From: JABWBD01 sp040768665
Lineage (GTDB): Bacteria > Planctomycetota > Planctomycetia > Pirellulales > Thermoguttaceae
Assembly (NCBI GenBank): GCA_040768665.1
Contig: JAXGMN010000098.1
Span: 1 to 25,149 of the forward strand
Reading direction: 5' to 3'
Length of the DNA: 25,149 nt
Made by a program: the position numbers and the translations under genes. The notes under the pieces are model-generated. The model was given only the letters and a program-made list of their open reading frames with translations. It was not told where the DNA came from and ran no database searches. How positions within the stretch are numbered: position 1 is the first letter of the stretch; each line of letters begins with the position of its first letter. This document shows positions 15,741-23,387 of the stretch, one piece after another.

Positions 15741-16029
15741 GCTTGTTCCTTTACAAAGTTCAGCCCTGTGTGCCAGTATAATCGGTACGTCAACGCCGGA
15801 CAGGCAGGCAGCTTTTCAGGATCGTTTGGAGGAGGGTGCGTGTGGAACCTTCCATACCGTCGAAAAGCTCTTTGGCAGAGCAGCGGCAAGAGCCAAAGGT
15901 GGATGTTGGTCCGACTCGATGGCTTTCTCGCAATCGGACTCGCCGGCGGTCGGAAAGGGAAATGGTTCGCGGATGCTGCAGTCCCAACAAGAATAACGAA
16001 AGACGAGATTTGACCCCGCCGGAGCCGCC
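15741..16029. other. Upstream region of the DUF6259-like gene
   Basis: About 290 bp with no supportable gene. It must contain the promoter of the minus-strand hydrolase gene; on that strand TTGACG and TATACT occur near 15790, but only 7 bp apart, so they do not form a usual sigma-70 promoter. Confidence 0.35.
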
Positions 16030-16584
16030 TTACTTTGGAGGGTGAACTCCTGCACGAATCCAGAGTTCCCGTGTGGCAAGAATGAGTGGATGATTCAACA
16101 GGAGCGCATTGACCGTTGCCCGACCCGACGGGGTCAGGCCGATGATCCGAGTTCCGTCGAGCGACCAGCGGAAATGCTCGCTCTGGTCGTCGTGACGCGG
16201 ATCGAATAGGGGGGCGGTTTCGGACGTAAGGGGATCGGTCCCCACGCATCGTTCCGCTTTGAACGAGTTGCACCGTCGACAGGAGAGCCATAGGTTGTCT
16301 CGGGCGGTTTCGCCGGCCGCGGATTCAGGGATAAGATGCTCAACCTCGAGTGCGATGCCAAGGAACCTCTCGCAACTGAGACAGGTAACCGTTCACGGGG
16401 CGGAAGAGAGGGGGGCAGGTCCATGTTTTCGGCCAACGTCTCTGTCGGCGAAATGCCTCGATTAGCCGAAAAATGGACCAGTCCCCGGCCGCCCCGTGAA
16501 CGGTTACCTGAGACAGTAGCCGCACCGCTCGCCTGCGTCAGCTCGCACTTGCCGCCGCAGGTCCGCCGGGATGTATGATGACAT
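16030..16584 (-). pseudogene. HNH endonuclease gene split by a GTAACC element
   Basis: The 5' part (from ATG at 16584) encodes MSSYIPADLRRQ...GERCGYCL and then hits the TAA of the inserted element at 16504-16506. The 3' part (to 16030) encodes the rest of an HNH protein. Removing the 123-bp element and one copy of its 9-bp flanking repeat joins the halves in frame into 140 codons: a CxxC pair (CGYC), VEHLIPES with the HNH histidine, NLWLSCRRCNSFKAE, ETAPLFDPR and IIGLTPSGRATVNALLL. This matches a widespread small HNH family in cyanobacteria and planctomycetes. HNH proteins bind a metal and cut DNA; the natural role of this subfamily is not clear. As it stands, no full product is made. The ATG overlaps the upstream small ORF's stop (TAATG). 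Confidence 0.87.
16376..16516 (+). mobile_element. GTAACC palindromic element, copy 3, inside the HNH gene
   Basis: A 123-bp element at 16385-16507, with perfect 19-bp outer arms, GGGGGCAGGTCCATG / ATGGACCAGTCCCC inner arms and a 34-nt loop. The 9-bp repeat CTGAGACAG flanks it at 16376-16384 and 16508-16516. The target site lies in the coding sequence for the GYCLS residues of the HNH protein. Because the intact gene can be reconstructed exactly, the element ends and duplication length are well defined here. Confidence 0.9.
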
Positions 16585-16799
16585 TAGCTGGAAAGCTCTG
16601 CAAGTTCCGGCAACGGATGACCTCGCCACTTCAAGAGCACCAGCGCGTATGCCTTGCGCAGAGCCAGGCGATCGGCCGCGTCGCCCGGCGGCAGTGGACG
16701 GCCCTGAAGGGGCCAGAGTCGAGAGCTCAGGAAAAGTCCGCGCAGCCCTGGGGCCAAGTAAGATGAACGGCAGACCGACCAGGCCCAACGGGCCGTCAC
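16584..16799 (-). CDS. Small ORF of unknown function coupled to the HNH gene
   Basis: A GTG start at 16799 with GAGGA about 10 bases upstream would give 71 residues ending RLWPLQGRPLPPGDAADR, LALRKAYALVLLKWRGHP and LPELAELSS as consecutive pieces. The C-terminal half looks protein-like: a regular helix pattern after a Pro/Gly-rich turn. Its TAA overlaps the HNH ATG as TAATG, a layout typical of co-translated genes. I do not recognise the family. The first 25 residues are less convincing, and the frame is continuous with the hydrolase fragment upstream, so the true start is uncertain. Confidence 0.45.
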   Translation of the reverse strand: MTARWAWSVCRSSYLAPGLRGLFLSSRLWPLQGRPLPPGDAADRLALRKAYALVLLKWRGHPLPELAELSS

Positions 16800-17063
16800 A
16801 CGTCGACTTTCCTCACCAAGGTGGTCGCGAAAGGGCGAAAGAGCGAAAACGCTTCGATGCGTCTGTCCCCAGCGGTTCGTGTTGGCCACCACGTGGAGCG
16901 ACGCATCCGCCGGCTGGTCGAGCGTGGCGATGAAGGCACTTCTGTCCTTTTGCGCGCCGAACCAAGGCATGGAGAGCGAGGAGCAATCCACCGTGAGCTG
17001 GCGAGTGTAGTCTTCACGAATCCAGAAGTTCGGCGCCGGGTAAGGGAAGTAGTGAGGCGGGAT
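16800..17063 (-). pseudogene. Glycoside-hydrolase-like gene fragment
   Basis: About 88 codons without start or stop, including IPPHYFPYPAPNFWIREDY, LTVDCSSLSMPWFGAQKD and RSAFIATLDQPADASLHVV. This resembles the beta-sandwich part of secreted planctomycete glycoside-hydrolase-like proteins (a MPWFG segment followed by an Ile-Leu-x-x-Pro-x-Asp strand), but I cannot name the family with certainty. It is cut on its upstream side by the truncated GTAACC element at 17064, and it loses similarity after LSPFRDHLG. It is probably a relic of a larger gene removed by deletion. Confidence 0.5.
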
Positions 17064-17172
17064 GTAACCGTTCACGGGGCGGAAGAGAGGGGGACAGGTC
17101 CATGTTTTCGGCCAACGTTCTTGGCACCAAAATACATCAACTGGCCGAAAAAATGGACCAGTCCCCGGCCGC
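17064..17172 (+). mobile_element. GTAACC palindromic element, copy 4, truncated
   Basis: The left outer arm GTAACCGTTCACGGGGCGG and both inner arms (GGGGGACAGGTCCATG, AAAAATGGACCAGTCCCC) are present, but after GGCCGC at 17172 the sequence departs from the other copies, and the last 15 or so bases of the right arm (CCCGTGAACGGTTAC) are missing. No flanking direct repeat can be found, consistent with a deletion through the right end. It lies between the hydrolase fragment and the 3' end of pepF, 31 bp from the pepF stop. Confidence 0.8.
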
Positions 17173-17203
17173 GAAGAAACCGTCGCAGTCGAAGTTGGTC
17201 CCG

Positions 17204-19030
17204 TCAATCCACCTTCAACCGATCCAACTCATCCACCAACTGGCCGAATTGCCGCAGTGCCGAATCGACCGGCTCCGGACTCTCCATGTCGACCCCGGCG
17301 TCGCGAAGCAGATCGAGCGGATCTTTCGAGCAGCCGCCCTTGAGAAACCCGAGATAGTCTGCCAATTCCTTCTTGCCGCCCGACAGCACGCGGTCGGCCA
17401 GGGCGATGGCGGCCGACATGCCCGTGGCATACTTGTAGACGTAGAACGCCCGGTAGAAGTGCGGAATCCGGAAACACTCCAGCGACAGTTCGTCGTCGAT
17501 CGCGAAGTCCGGCCCGAAATACTTTTCGAGCAGCTCGCGGTAGACGTTCTTGAACCGGTCGAGCGTTAGCGGCTCGTTGCGCTCGGCCAGGGCATGTGTC
17601 ATCTTCTCGAACTCGGCGAACATGGTCTGGCGGAAGATCGTCGCCCGCATGGCATCGATCTGCCGGTTGACCAGGTAGGCCCGCTGGCGGTCGTTCTTCG
17701 CCCGGTCCATCAGGTAGCGGCTCAAGAGCTGCTCGTTGAACGTGCTGGCCACTTCGGCAACGAAGATCACGTAGTCATAGTACTGATACGGCTGGGTGGC
17801 TGACGAATAGTGGCTGTGCATCGAGTGGCCCGCCTCGTGGGCGAGCGTGAAGACGTGGTCGAGCACCTCGGGCTGGTAATTCATCAGAATATAGGGATCG
17901 CCGTCGAAGGAGCCGGCGCTAAAGGCCCCGCTCTGCTTGCCGCGGTTCTCATAGCGGTCGCACCAGCGGCCCTTCAATCCCCGCTCCAAAGTCTCGCAGT
18001 ACTCGCTTCCCAGCGGCACAAGCGAAGAAATCACGGTCTCGACGGCCTGGTTCCAGGTGTGACGGGTTTCGAGTTCGCTGAGGATTGGCACATAGGTGTC
18101 GTAGTGGTGGATCTCCTTGAGCTTCATCTTGCGCCGGCGGACCTCGTAGTAGTGGTACAGCGCCGGCAGGTTGCGATGGACCGACTCGATCAGGCTGTCG
18201 TAGACCGCCACCGGCACCTGGTCGGGAAACAAGGCCGCCTCCAGGGCACTGGGAAAGTTGCGGGCCCGCGCGTAGTAAATGTCCTTCTGGATCGACCCGT
18301 TGAGAGTGGCTGCCAGCGTGTTCTCGTGACCGGCGTAATGCCGGTAGTACTGATGAAAGGCCGTCTTGCGGACACTCCGCTTCGGCGAATGCAGCAGCGC
18401 GCTGAACGAGGAGTGGCTCAGCTCGATCTGCTCGCCCTTTTCATTCTTGATGGTCCCGAACCGCAGGTCGGCGTCGTTCAACTGGCGAAAGCACTTTCCG
18501 GCTGCCTGGGCCATCTCGGTCTGCATGGCCAGGAGCTTCTCTTCCTTCTCGCTGAGCGTGTGCGGCCGGTAGCGGATCAGTCGCTCCAGCAGGAGCCTGT
18601 ACGGAGCAAGCCGCCTGTCCGCCAGAAACTCGTTCATGCGCGATGCGGGGATGGCCAGGATCTCCGGCCGGATGTAGCTCGACGCCTGGCCCGCCCGGCT
18701 GGCGGCATTGGTGAACCGGGCCTGCATTCCTTGATAGGTGCTATTGGCGGTGTCCTCTGCCGTTTTCAGAAAAGCATAGGTCCCCAATTGCTCGCCCGAG
18801 CGATCCAGTTCCAGGTCGAACTTCAGGCAGGCGGCCAGCGTCGCCGCGTCCTCACCCAGTTTGCCCTGATATTTCTCGTACCCGGGAATCCGCTTTTCCC
18901 ATCTGCGAAACGCTTCTTCCCAAACGTCGTCGCTGGCAAAAAGACTGGACAAATCCCAGCAGTCCGACGGCTTGACCTTGCTCCGCGGAGGCAATTGCTT
19001 GATTTTACTCATCGTGAAGGCTTTCGGCAT
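17204..19030 (-). CDS. pepF: Oligoendopeptidase F (M3 family metallopeptidase)
   Basis: PepF is a cytoplasmic zinc peptidase that cuts short peptides. The 608-residue protein has a helical N-terminal oligopeptidase domain (about 25-200) and the M3 catalytic domain with the zinc motif HEAGHSMH (H398, E399, H402); a third ligand is expected in EVASTFNE about 25 residues on. The length is typical of the family (about 600). The ATG at 19030 has GAGAA four to five bases upstream; a second in-frame ATG at 19012 (MSKIKQLPP) is an equally natural family start but has no visible ribosome binding site. The gene diverges from the epimerase gene with a 224-bp gap. Confidence 0.95.
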   Translation of the reverse strand: MPKAFTMSKIKQLPPRSKVKPSDCWDLSSLFASDDVWEEAFRRWEKRIPGYEKYQGKLGEDAATLAACLKFDLELDRSGEQLGTYAFLKTAEDTANSTYQGMQARFTNAASRAGQASSYIRPEILAIPASRMNEFLADRRLAPYRLLLERLIRYRPHTLSEKEEKLLAMQTEMAQAAGKCFRQLNDADLRFGTIKNEKGEQIELSHSSFSALLHSPKRSVRKTAFHQYYRHYAGHENTLAATLNGSIQKDIYYARARNFPSALEAALFPDQVPVAVYDSLIESVHRNLPALYHYYEVRRRKMKLKEIHHYDTYVPILSELETRHTWNQAVETVISSLVPLGSEYCETLERGLKGRWCDRYENRGKQSGAFSAGSFDGDPYILMNYQPEVLDHVFTLAHEAGHSMHSHYSSATQPYQYYDYVIFVAEVASTFNEQLLSRYLMDRAKNDRQRAYLVNRQIDAMRATIFRQTMFAEFEKMTHALAERNEPLTLDRFKNVYRELLEKYFGPDFAIDDELSLECFRIPHFYRAFYVYKYATGMSAAIALADRVLSGGKKELADYLGFLKGGCSKDPLDLLRDAGVDMESPEPVDSALRQFGQLVDELDRLKVD

Positions 19031-19110
19031 TGGTTCTCGAGGGTGGAACGAAGTCTCGTATTGTAAGGCTTTCGACCGCAGAATGACAGGCGGCGATGGC
19101 CCCGCCGTTT

Positions 19111-19135
19111 AACCACAAGCCGAAGGCGTGCGGTT
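19111..19135. repeat. Short hairpin in the pepF-epimerase divergent region
   Basis: AACCACAAGCC and GGCGTGCGGTT pair at 9 of 11 positions around a GAA loop. It could be a small interspersed repeat or part of the control region. The rest of 19031-19254 shows nothing I can name. Confidence 0.35.
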
Positions 19136-19254
19136 CAACGATCGGACCCCTTGCCTGGATCCGTGGCGACAACCCTTGCAGCCAATCTGCTCGTCGATTA
19201 GGTTGCAGTCGAAGCCATGGGATTGTCTTTGGGAGTGCCTCGGAGAAACAGGTC

Positions 19255-20613
19255 ATGCTTTCGCGACGCGAATTCATCGGAGCGGGGTGCTGTGGGTCCC
19301 TTGCAGTGTGGAGCGGTTGGGGCCCAGGCCGGGCCCGACTGGCGATCGCCGGCAACGGACGACAGGCAGTCCCGCCCGAGTCGCGCGACGTGGAGCGTAT
19401 GCTCCGGGAAAAGATCCTGGCGGCCTGGTATCCCCGTTGCCTGGACACGACGGGCGGCGGTTTTCACCAGCACTACGACGAGGCCTGGAATCGGCTCCCG
19501 ACCCGCGCCAAGTTCATCGTCTACCAGTCACGCATGACGTGGGTGCCTGCTGCTGTGGCCGTGGGCTATCCCGACAGACAGGACCCTTGGCTCGGCTACG
19601 TCCGGCACGGAATACGGTATTTGCGCGAGACTATGTGGGACCGGGTCAACGGAGGCTTTCTGGAATGGGTCGACGAGGCCGGCAGGCCCGATCCTCGGTA
19701 TCGGCCCTGGAAACAGATGTATGGGCAGGCCTTCGGGTTGTATGCAGCGGCCGACGCTTACCGGGCAACGCAGGACCGCCAGACACTGGACTTGGCGATC
19801 GACGCATTCCGTTGGATGGAGCAACACGCCCACGACGATCTCCACGGCGGCTACTTCGAGCTGTTGACCGCCGAGGGCAAGCCGATCGACAGCGACGTGG
19901 CGGAAACGAGCCAAGGTGCCCTGTTTCCACTCGTGGGCCGGATCGGCGAGAAATCGATGAACGCCCATATCCACATCCTGGAGGCTCTCACCGCGTTGGC
20001 TGGCGTGTGGACCGACCCCTTGCTTACCGAGCGCCTGACCGAGGTTTTTCTGATCGTCCGCGACAAGATCGTTAGGCCCGAAGGGCACCTGGCCATGTTC
20101 TCCGACCGCCGGTATCACCCTTTAGACGAACGGAGCTCTTTCGGGCATGAACTGGAAACGGCCTACCTCCTCGTCGAGGCGGCAGAGCGCCTCGGACGCA
20201 CGGACCATCGCCGAACCCATCAGGTGGCCCTCACGCTCGTCGACCATAGCCTTCGCTGGGGATGGGACAAGGCCGGGGGCGGATTTTTCGACGAGGGGCC
20301 GCCAACCGGCAGGGCAACCAAGCGCGGCAAGGTCTGGTGGGTTCAGGCCGAGGCCCTCAACGGACTGCTCACGGCGGATCGCGTCGCCCGAGAGGACAAG
20401 GCCCACGGCAGCACTCGATACTTCCAGGATTTCGTTCGAAGCTGGGCGTTTTTCCGCGACAAGGTGGTCGACCACAAGCATGGCGGAACTTTCGCCGAGA
20501 TCGAGGAGAACGGGCTGCCGCACCCCGAAAAGCGGGCGAAGGCTTCGCAATGGAAGGCAGCCTACCACGTGGTGCGCGCATTGCTATTTACCGCTGCGAC
20601 GCTCAAAAAGTAG
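19255..20613 (+). CDS. TAT-exported AGE family sugar epimerase, cellobiose 2-epimerase-like
   Basis: A member of the N-acylglucosamine 2-epimerase / cellobiose 2-epimerase family, which interconverts glucose- and mannose-type reducing ends on an (alpha/alpha)6 barrel. The start at 19255 has GGAGA eight bases upstream and gives 452 residues. A twin-arginine signal (SRREFIGAGCCGSLAV) points to export, less common for this family, whose known members are mostly cytoplasmic. Family motifs: TGGGFHQHYDE (66-76), YQSRMTWVPA (90-99, with R93), MNAHIHILEALTAL (235-248, catalytic-site histidines H238 and H240), SFGHELETAYLL (about 307-318) and KASQWKAAYHVVRAL near the end. NAHIHILEA and GHELE resemble cellobiose 2-epimerases more than renin-binding AGE enzymes. 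The substrate remains an inference. Confidence 0.87.
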   Translation: MLSRREFIGAGCCGSLAVWSGWGPGRARLAIAGNGRQAVPPESRDVERMLREKILAAWYPRCLDTTGGGFHQHYDEAWNRLPTRAKFIVYQSRMTWVPAAVAVGYPDRQDPWLGYVRHGIRYLRETMWDRVNGGFLEWVDEAGRPDPRYRPWKQMYGQAFGLYAAADAYRATQDRQTLDLAIDAFRWMEQHAHDDLHGGYFELLTAEGKPIDSDVAETSQGALFPLVGRIGEKSMNAHIHILEALTALAGVWTDPLLTERLTEVFLIVRDKIVRPEGHLAMFSDRRYHPLDERSSFGHELETAYLLVEAAERLGRTDHRRTHQVALTLVDHSLRWGWDKAGGGFFDEGPPTGRATKRGKVWWVQAEALNGLLTADRVAREDKAHGSTRYFQDFVRSWAFFRDKVVDHKHGGTFAEIEENGLPHPEKRAKASQWKAAYHVVRALLFTAATLKK

Positions 20614-20659
20614 CAGGCATGCTCCGTGTGCCGTACGCAACGGACCACGAGTTGCGGCG

Positions 20660-20719
20660 GTGTGCTTGTGATTGAACGGGTTCTCCATTCTTCACGAACC
20701 GCCACAATCACAAGCAGTG
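20660..20719. repeat. CACTGCTTG hairpin, copy C
   Basis: TGCTTGTGATTG (20663-20674) pairs exactly with CAATCACAAGCA in the right arm at 20705-20719; the outermost CAC of the left arm has changed, so the stem is 12 bp here. The loop is 30 nt. It lies downstream of the epimerase gene and upstream of copy D. Confidence 0.68.
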
Positions 20720-20746
20720 GGAAGCGGCAGTCCGGCCGACGGCGCC

Positions 20747-20808
20747 CACTGCTTGGAGTTGTGGAAGGCGTGCGCGTGATGGTCGCCGCATTCAACTCCA
20801 GGGAAGTG
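20747..20808. repeat. CACTGCTTG hairpin, copy D
   Basis: CACTGCTTGGAGTTG (20747-20761) and CAACTCCAGGGAAGTG (20793-20808) pair well in the inner CAACTCCA part and imperfectly outside. Copies C and D form a pair between convergent genes, just as A and B do near 12.3 kb. Confidence 0.65.
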
Positions 20809-20867
20809 CCGCACTCCGATTGGCAGCCTCTCGGAACAAAGGCACCGGCCACTTCCTGCCGGCCTGC

Positions 20868-23387
20868 CTATTGATAATGCAGCGCCTCGCTCACATTCAG
20901 CCGCGCGGCCCGCGCGGCCGGAATCCAGGCGGCGGCGATGACGATCGCCATCGCGGTCAACAGGCTGCCTGCGAGCATTGCGGGGCGGAAGATAAACTCC
21001 ACCGAATGACCGGTCACCGGAGCGGTTGCCAGGTAGAGCAGGTATGCGACACCCACTCCGGCGATCGTGCCGGGCACCAGCCCGATCATTCCCATCAGCA
21101 CCGCTTGCATGAGGATCGTGCGTCGGACCTGGCGACGAGTCATGGCGACGATCCGCAGCAAGCCCAACTCGCGGATTTGCTCCAGAACGTTCATGGTCAG
21201 CGTGTTGACGACGCCGATCGCCGCGACGACGAACCCGAGCACGAGCACTCCCCAAAGCGCCCCTTCAATCCGGCTCACGATGCCGTCGATCATGTTGCGA
21301 ATGTCCGAGAGCGAGTGCAACAGCGCACCGTGCTTTTCCACGAGCGATTGAAGCGAGCGTTTCACTTCTCCCACCCTGCTTGGATCGGCCTCAACGATAT
21401 AGGCGTCCACGCCGCTGACGCCGAGCAACCGCTCGGCGATGTCGCGATGCATGTAGACGGCCAGGCCGCCGACCAGGTACTCGTCGGCCAGCCCGGCAAT
21501 CCGCAGCGTCCGGGTCCCCTCGCGGGTTTCAATTGGAATCGCGTCCCCCACACCGAGCCCCGTCCGCTGCGCCAGCACGGTCGCGATCACGACGTCGCCC
21601 TCCTGAAGCCGACGGCAAATCTCTTGGGGCTTGCCCTCTTCGAGGTCGAAATACATCCGCTCCGGACCGGTGAACTGCCGGACGATGATCACGACCGACT
21701 GCCCCGCCGCTTTGGCCCGGACGAACCGCGAGGCGTCGAGATTCGTGATGCCCGGCACCTGGCGGAGTTCTTCGCCCAGTTCTTCGGGCAAGTCGGCCGA
21801 CATGCCGGTGGCCATGTCGGGCATCATCGCCCGGATGAAGAAATCGGCCGACACGGTCTGGTGGTACCAATCGCGGATGTCCTGCACGTTGTCGAGAATG
21901 GCGTTGCCCAGGCCGATCCCGGTGGCTGCCGCCAGGAAAAGCACTCCGACGGTCAACGTGGAACGGGCTCGATGCCTGAGCACCTGGCGCTCGGCAAGCC
22001 GTGTCTCCGCGCCGAGGACCGGACGCAACGGCCAGGCAACCCATCGCGTCAGGCGGTCGAGCCCCAGCGGCAGCAGAAAAACGAGTCCGATCAGCAGGAG
22101 AACGCCCGGCACCGGCCCGATGCCGACCGGCAGCCAGCCGACCATGGTGGCCGCCAGCAGAACGACGCTCGTCAACGTGATCAACACGCCGGCTGCGATC
22201 GACTTGTAGGATACGCCTTCCATGTCGTCCGAAGCGACCGCGCCAAGCGCTTCCAGCGGCGTCAGTCGGCTGGCTCGCCATGCGGGAACCGCCCCCCCGA
22301 CAAACGAAAGTCCGAATCCGAACAGCGCCGCCAGCAGGAACGGCCCGGCGGTGAGAATCGTCGATGGCAACGAAACCTGGAGCAGCTCGTTCAGCGCCCG
22401 TGTGAGGAGATACGCGCCGAACAGCCCAACCAGGATTCCCAGCGCGGTGCCGATCGCGCCCATCAACAGGCATTCTCGGATCACGAGCCATGCGATCTGG
22501 CGGCGAGTCGCACCGACCGCGCGCAGCATGGCGAACTGCAGTCGCCGCTCGCCGACGTTCATCAAAAACGTGTTGAGAATGATGAAGGCTGCCAACAGCA
22601 ACGAAAAGGCCGTCGCCATCTTCAGCCCCTGATTGCTGGAGCGGAGCGTTTCCTCGACGAGCTGCGATCGGGCGGCGGGGCGGCGAACGTCGAGCCCGAC
22701 CGGCAGGCGGCGGGCAATCGCGTCGCGAACCGTCTCATTCTCTGCGTCAGCACTGACCACGACCTGGATCGCATCCAGCTCGCCGTCGACGCCGAACATG
22801 TGCTGGGCCGCGTCCAACCGCATCAGGACCAATCCCCCAAGCCTGAGCGAGCCCGCGTCCTTCGCGCCCAGCAATCCGACAACCGGCATCCGCTGCATGC
22901 CCCGCCGCGTGAGAAACTTCACCTCGCGGCCGACGTCGATCCCCAGCGTGCCGGCGAAGTCGGCCTCCAGCACAACCCCCTTGCCCTCCTCGAGGAAACT
23001 GCCGCGCAGCAATTCGTAGCGGCGCACGGCACGATCGCGCTGGGGATCGATCCCCAGCGCGACGAGTTTCACCCGGCGATCGCCGCCCAGGTACATGATC
23101 GTCGGACGCTGAACGATCGGTGCCGCCGTTTCGACCCCGGGCGCCTGAGCGACCGTGTCGAGGATTTGTTGATCGAAACTTCCGCCGCCGTTGGCCACCA
23201 CCTCAAGCGACGCGCGGCCCGAGACGTTTGCGAACATCTCGCGATAGGCTTGCTGCGTGGTCGAGGTGGCAATGCTCACCGACACGACGGCCGCCACGCC
23301 GATCACGACGCTCAGAAGCGTAAGCAATGCGCGGCCCGGTCGTTTGCGAATGGCTCGGACACTGTATTTCCACAGGGCGGACGTCAT
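20868..23387 (-). CDS. ABC transporter permease, FtsX/MacB-like, duplicated core
   Basis: An 839-residue inner-membrane permease encoded with its ATPase. It starts with a cytosolic stretch and one helix (LLTLLSVVIGVAAVVSVSIA), followed by a MacB-like periplasmic domain (about 45-265). Next is a three-helix FtsX core (MATAFSLLLAAFIILNTFLM, RQIAWLVIRECLLMGAIG, FLLAALFGFGLSFVGG), then two further helices, a second periplasmic domain and a second FtsX core ending RAARLNVSEALHYQ. The length and duplicated layout match the large FtsX-type permeases that work as single-chain units with LolD/MacB-type ATPases, often in lipoprotein handling or export. The cargo cannot be told. The ATG overlaps the ATPase stop (ATGA). 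Confidence 0.92.
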   Translation of the reverse strand: MTSALWKYSVRAIRKRPGRALLTLLSVVIGVAAVVSVSIATSTTQQAYREMFANVSGRASLEVVANGGGSFDQQILDTVAQAPGVETAAPIVQRPTIMYLGGDRRVKLVALGIDPQRDRAVRRYELLRGSFLEEGKGVVLEADFAGTLGIDVGREVKFLTRRGMQRMPVVGLLGAKDAGSLRLGGLVLMRLDAAQHMFGVDGELDAIQVVVSADAENETVRDAIARRLPVGLDVRRPAARSQLVEETLRSSNQGLKMATAFSLLLAAFIILNTFLMNVGERRLQFAMLRAVGATRRQIAWLVIRECLLMGAIGTALGILVGLFGAYLLTRALNELLQVSLPSTILTAGPFLLAALFGFGLSFVGGAVPAWRASRLTPLEALGAVASDDMEGVSYKSIAAGVLITLTSVVLLAATMVGWLPVGIGPVPGVLLLIGLVFLLPLGLDRLTRWVAWPLRPVLGAETRLAERQVLRHRARSTLTVGVLFLAAATGIGLGNAILDNVQDIRDWYHQTVSADFFIRAMMPDMATGMSADLPEELGEELRQVPGITNLDASRFVRAKAAGQSVVIIVRQFTGPERMYFDLEEGKPQEICRRLQEGDVVIATVLAQRTGLGVGDAIPIETREGTRTLRIAGLADEYLVGGLAVYMHRDIAERLLGVSGVDAYIVEADPSRVGEVKRSLQSLVEKHGALLHSLSDIRNMIDGIVSRIEGALWGVLVLGFVVAAIGVVNTLTMNVLEQIRELGLLRIVAMTRRQVRRTILMQAVLMGMIGLVPGTIAGVGVAYLLYLATAPVTGHSVEFIFRPAMLAGSLLTAMAIVIAAAWIPAARAARLNVSEALHYQ

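Noticed and set aside
15775..15800. A sigma-70 promoter for the DUF6259-like gene (TTGACG and TATACT on the minus strand)
   Set aside because: The two boxes are only 7 bp apart, far from the usual 16-18 bp.
2529..17172. A CRISPR array, suggested by recurring GTAACCGTTCACGGGGCGG
   Set aside because: The copies are kilobases apart, are palindromic elements with target duplications, and no regular spacers or cas genes are present.
9769..17203. A shared AGTTGGTCCCGTC stretch near 9770 and 17190 as a repeat
   Set aside because: It is only about 13 bases long, without palindromic structure or further flanking similarity, and may be chance.
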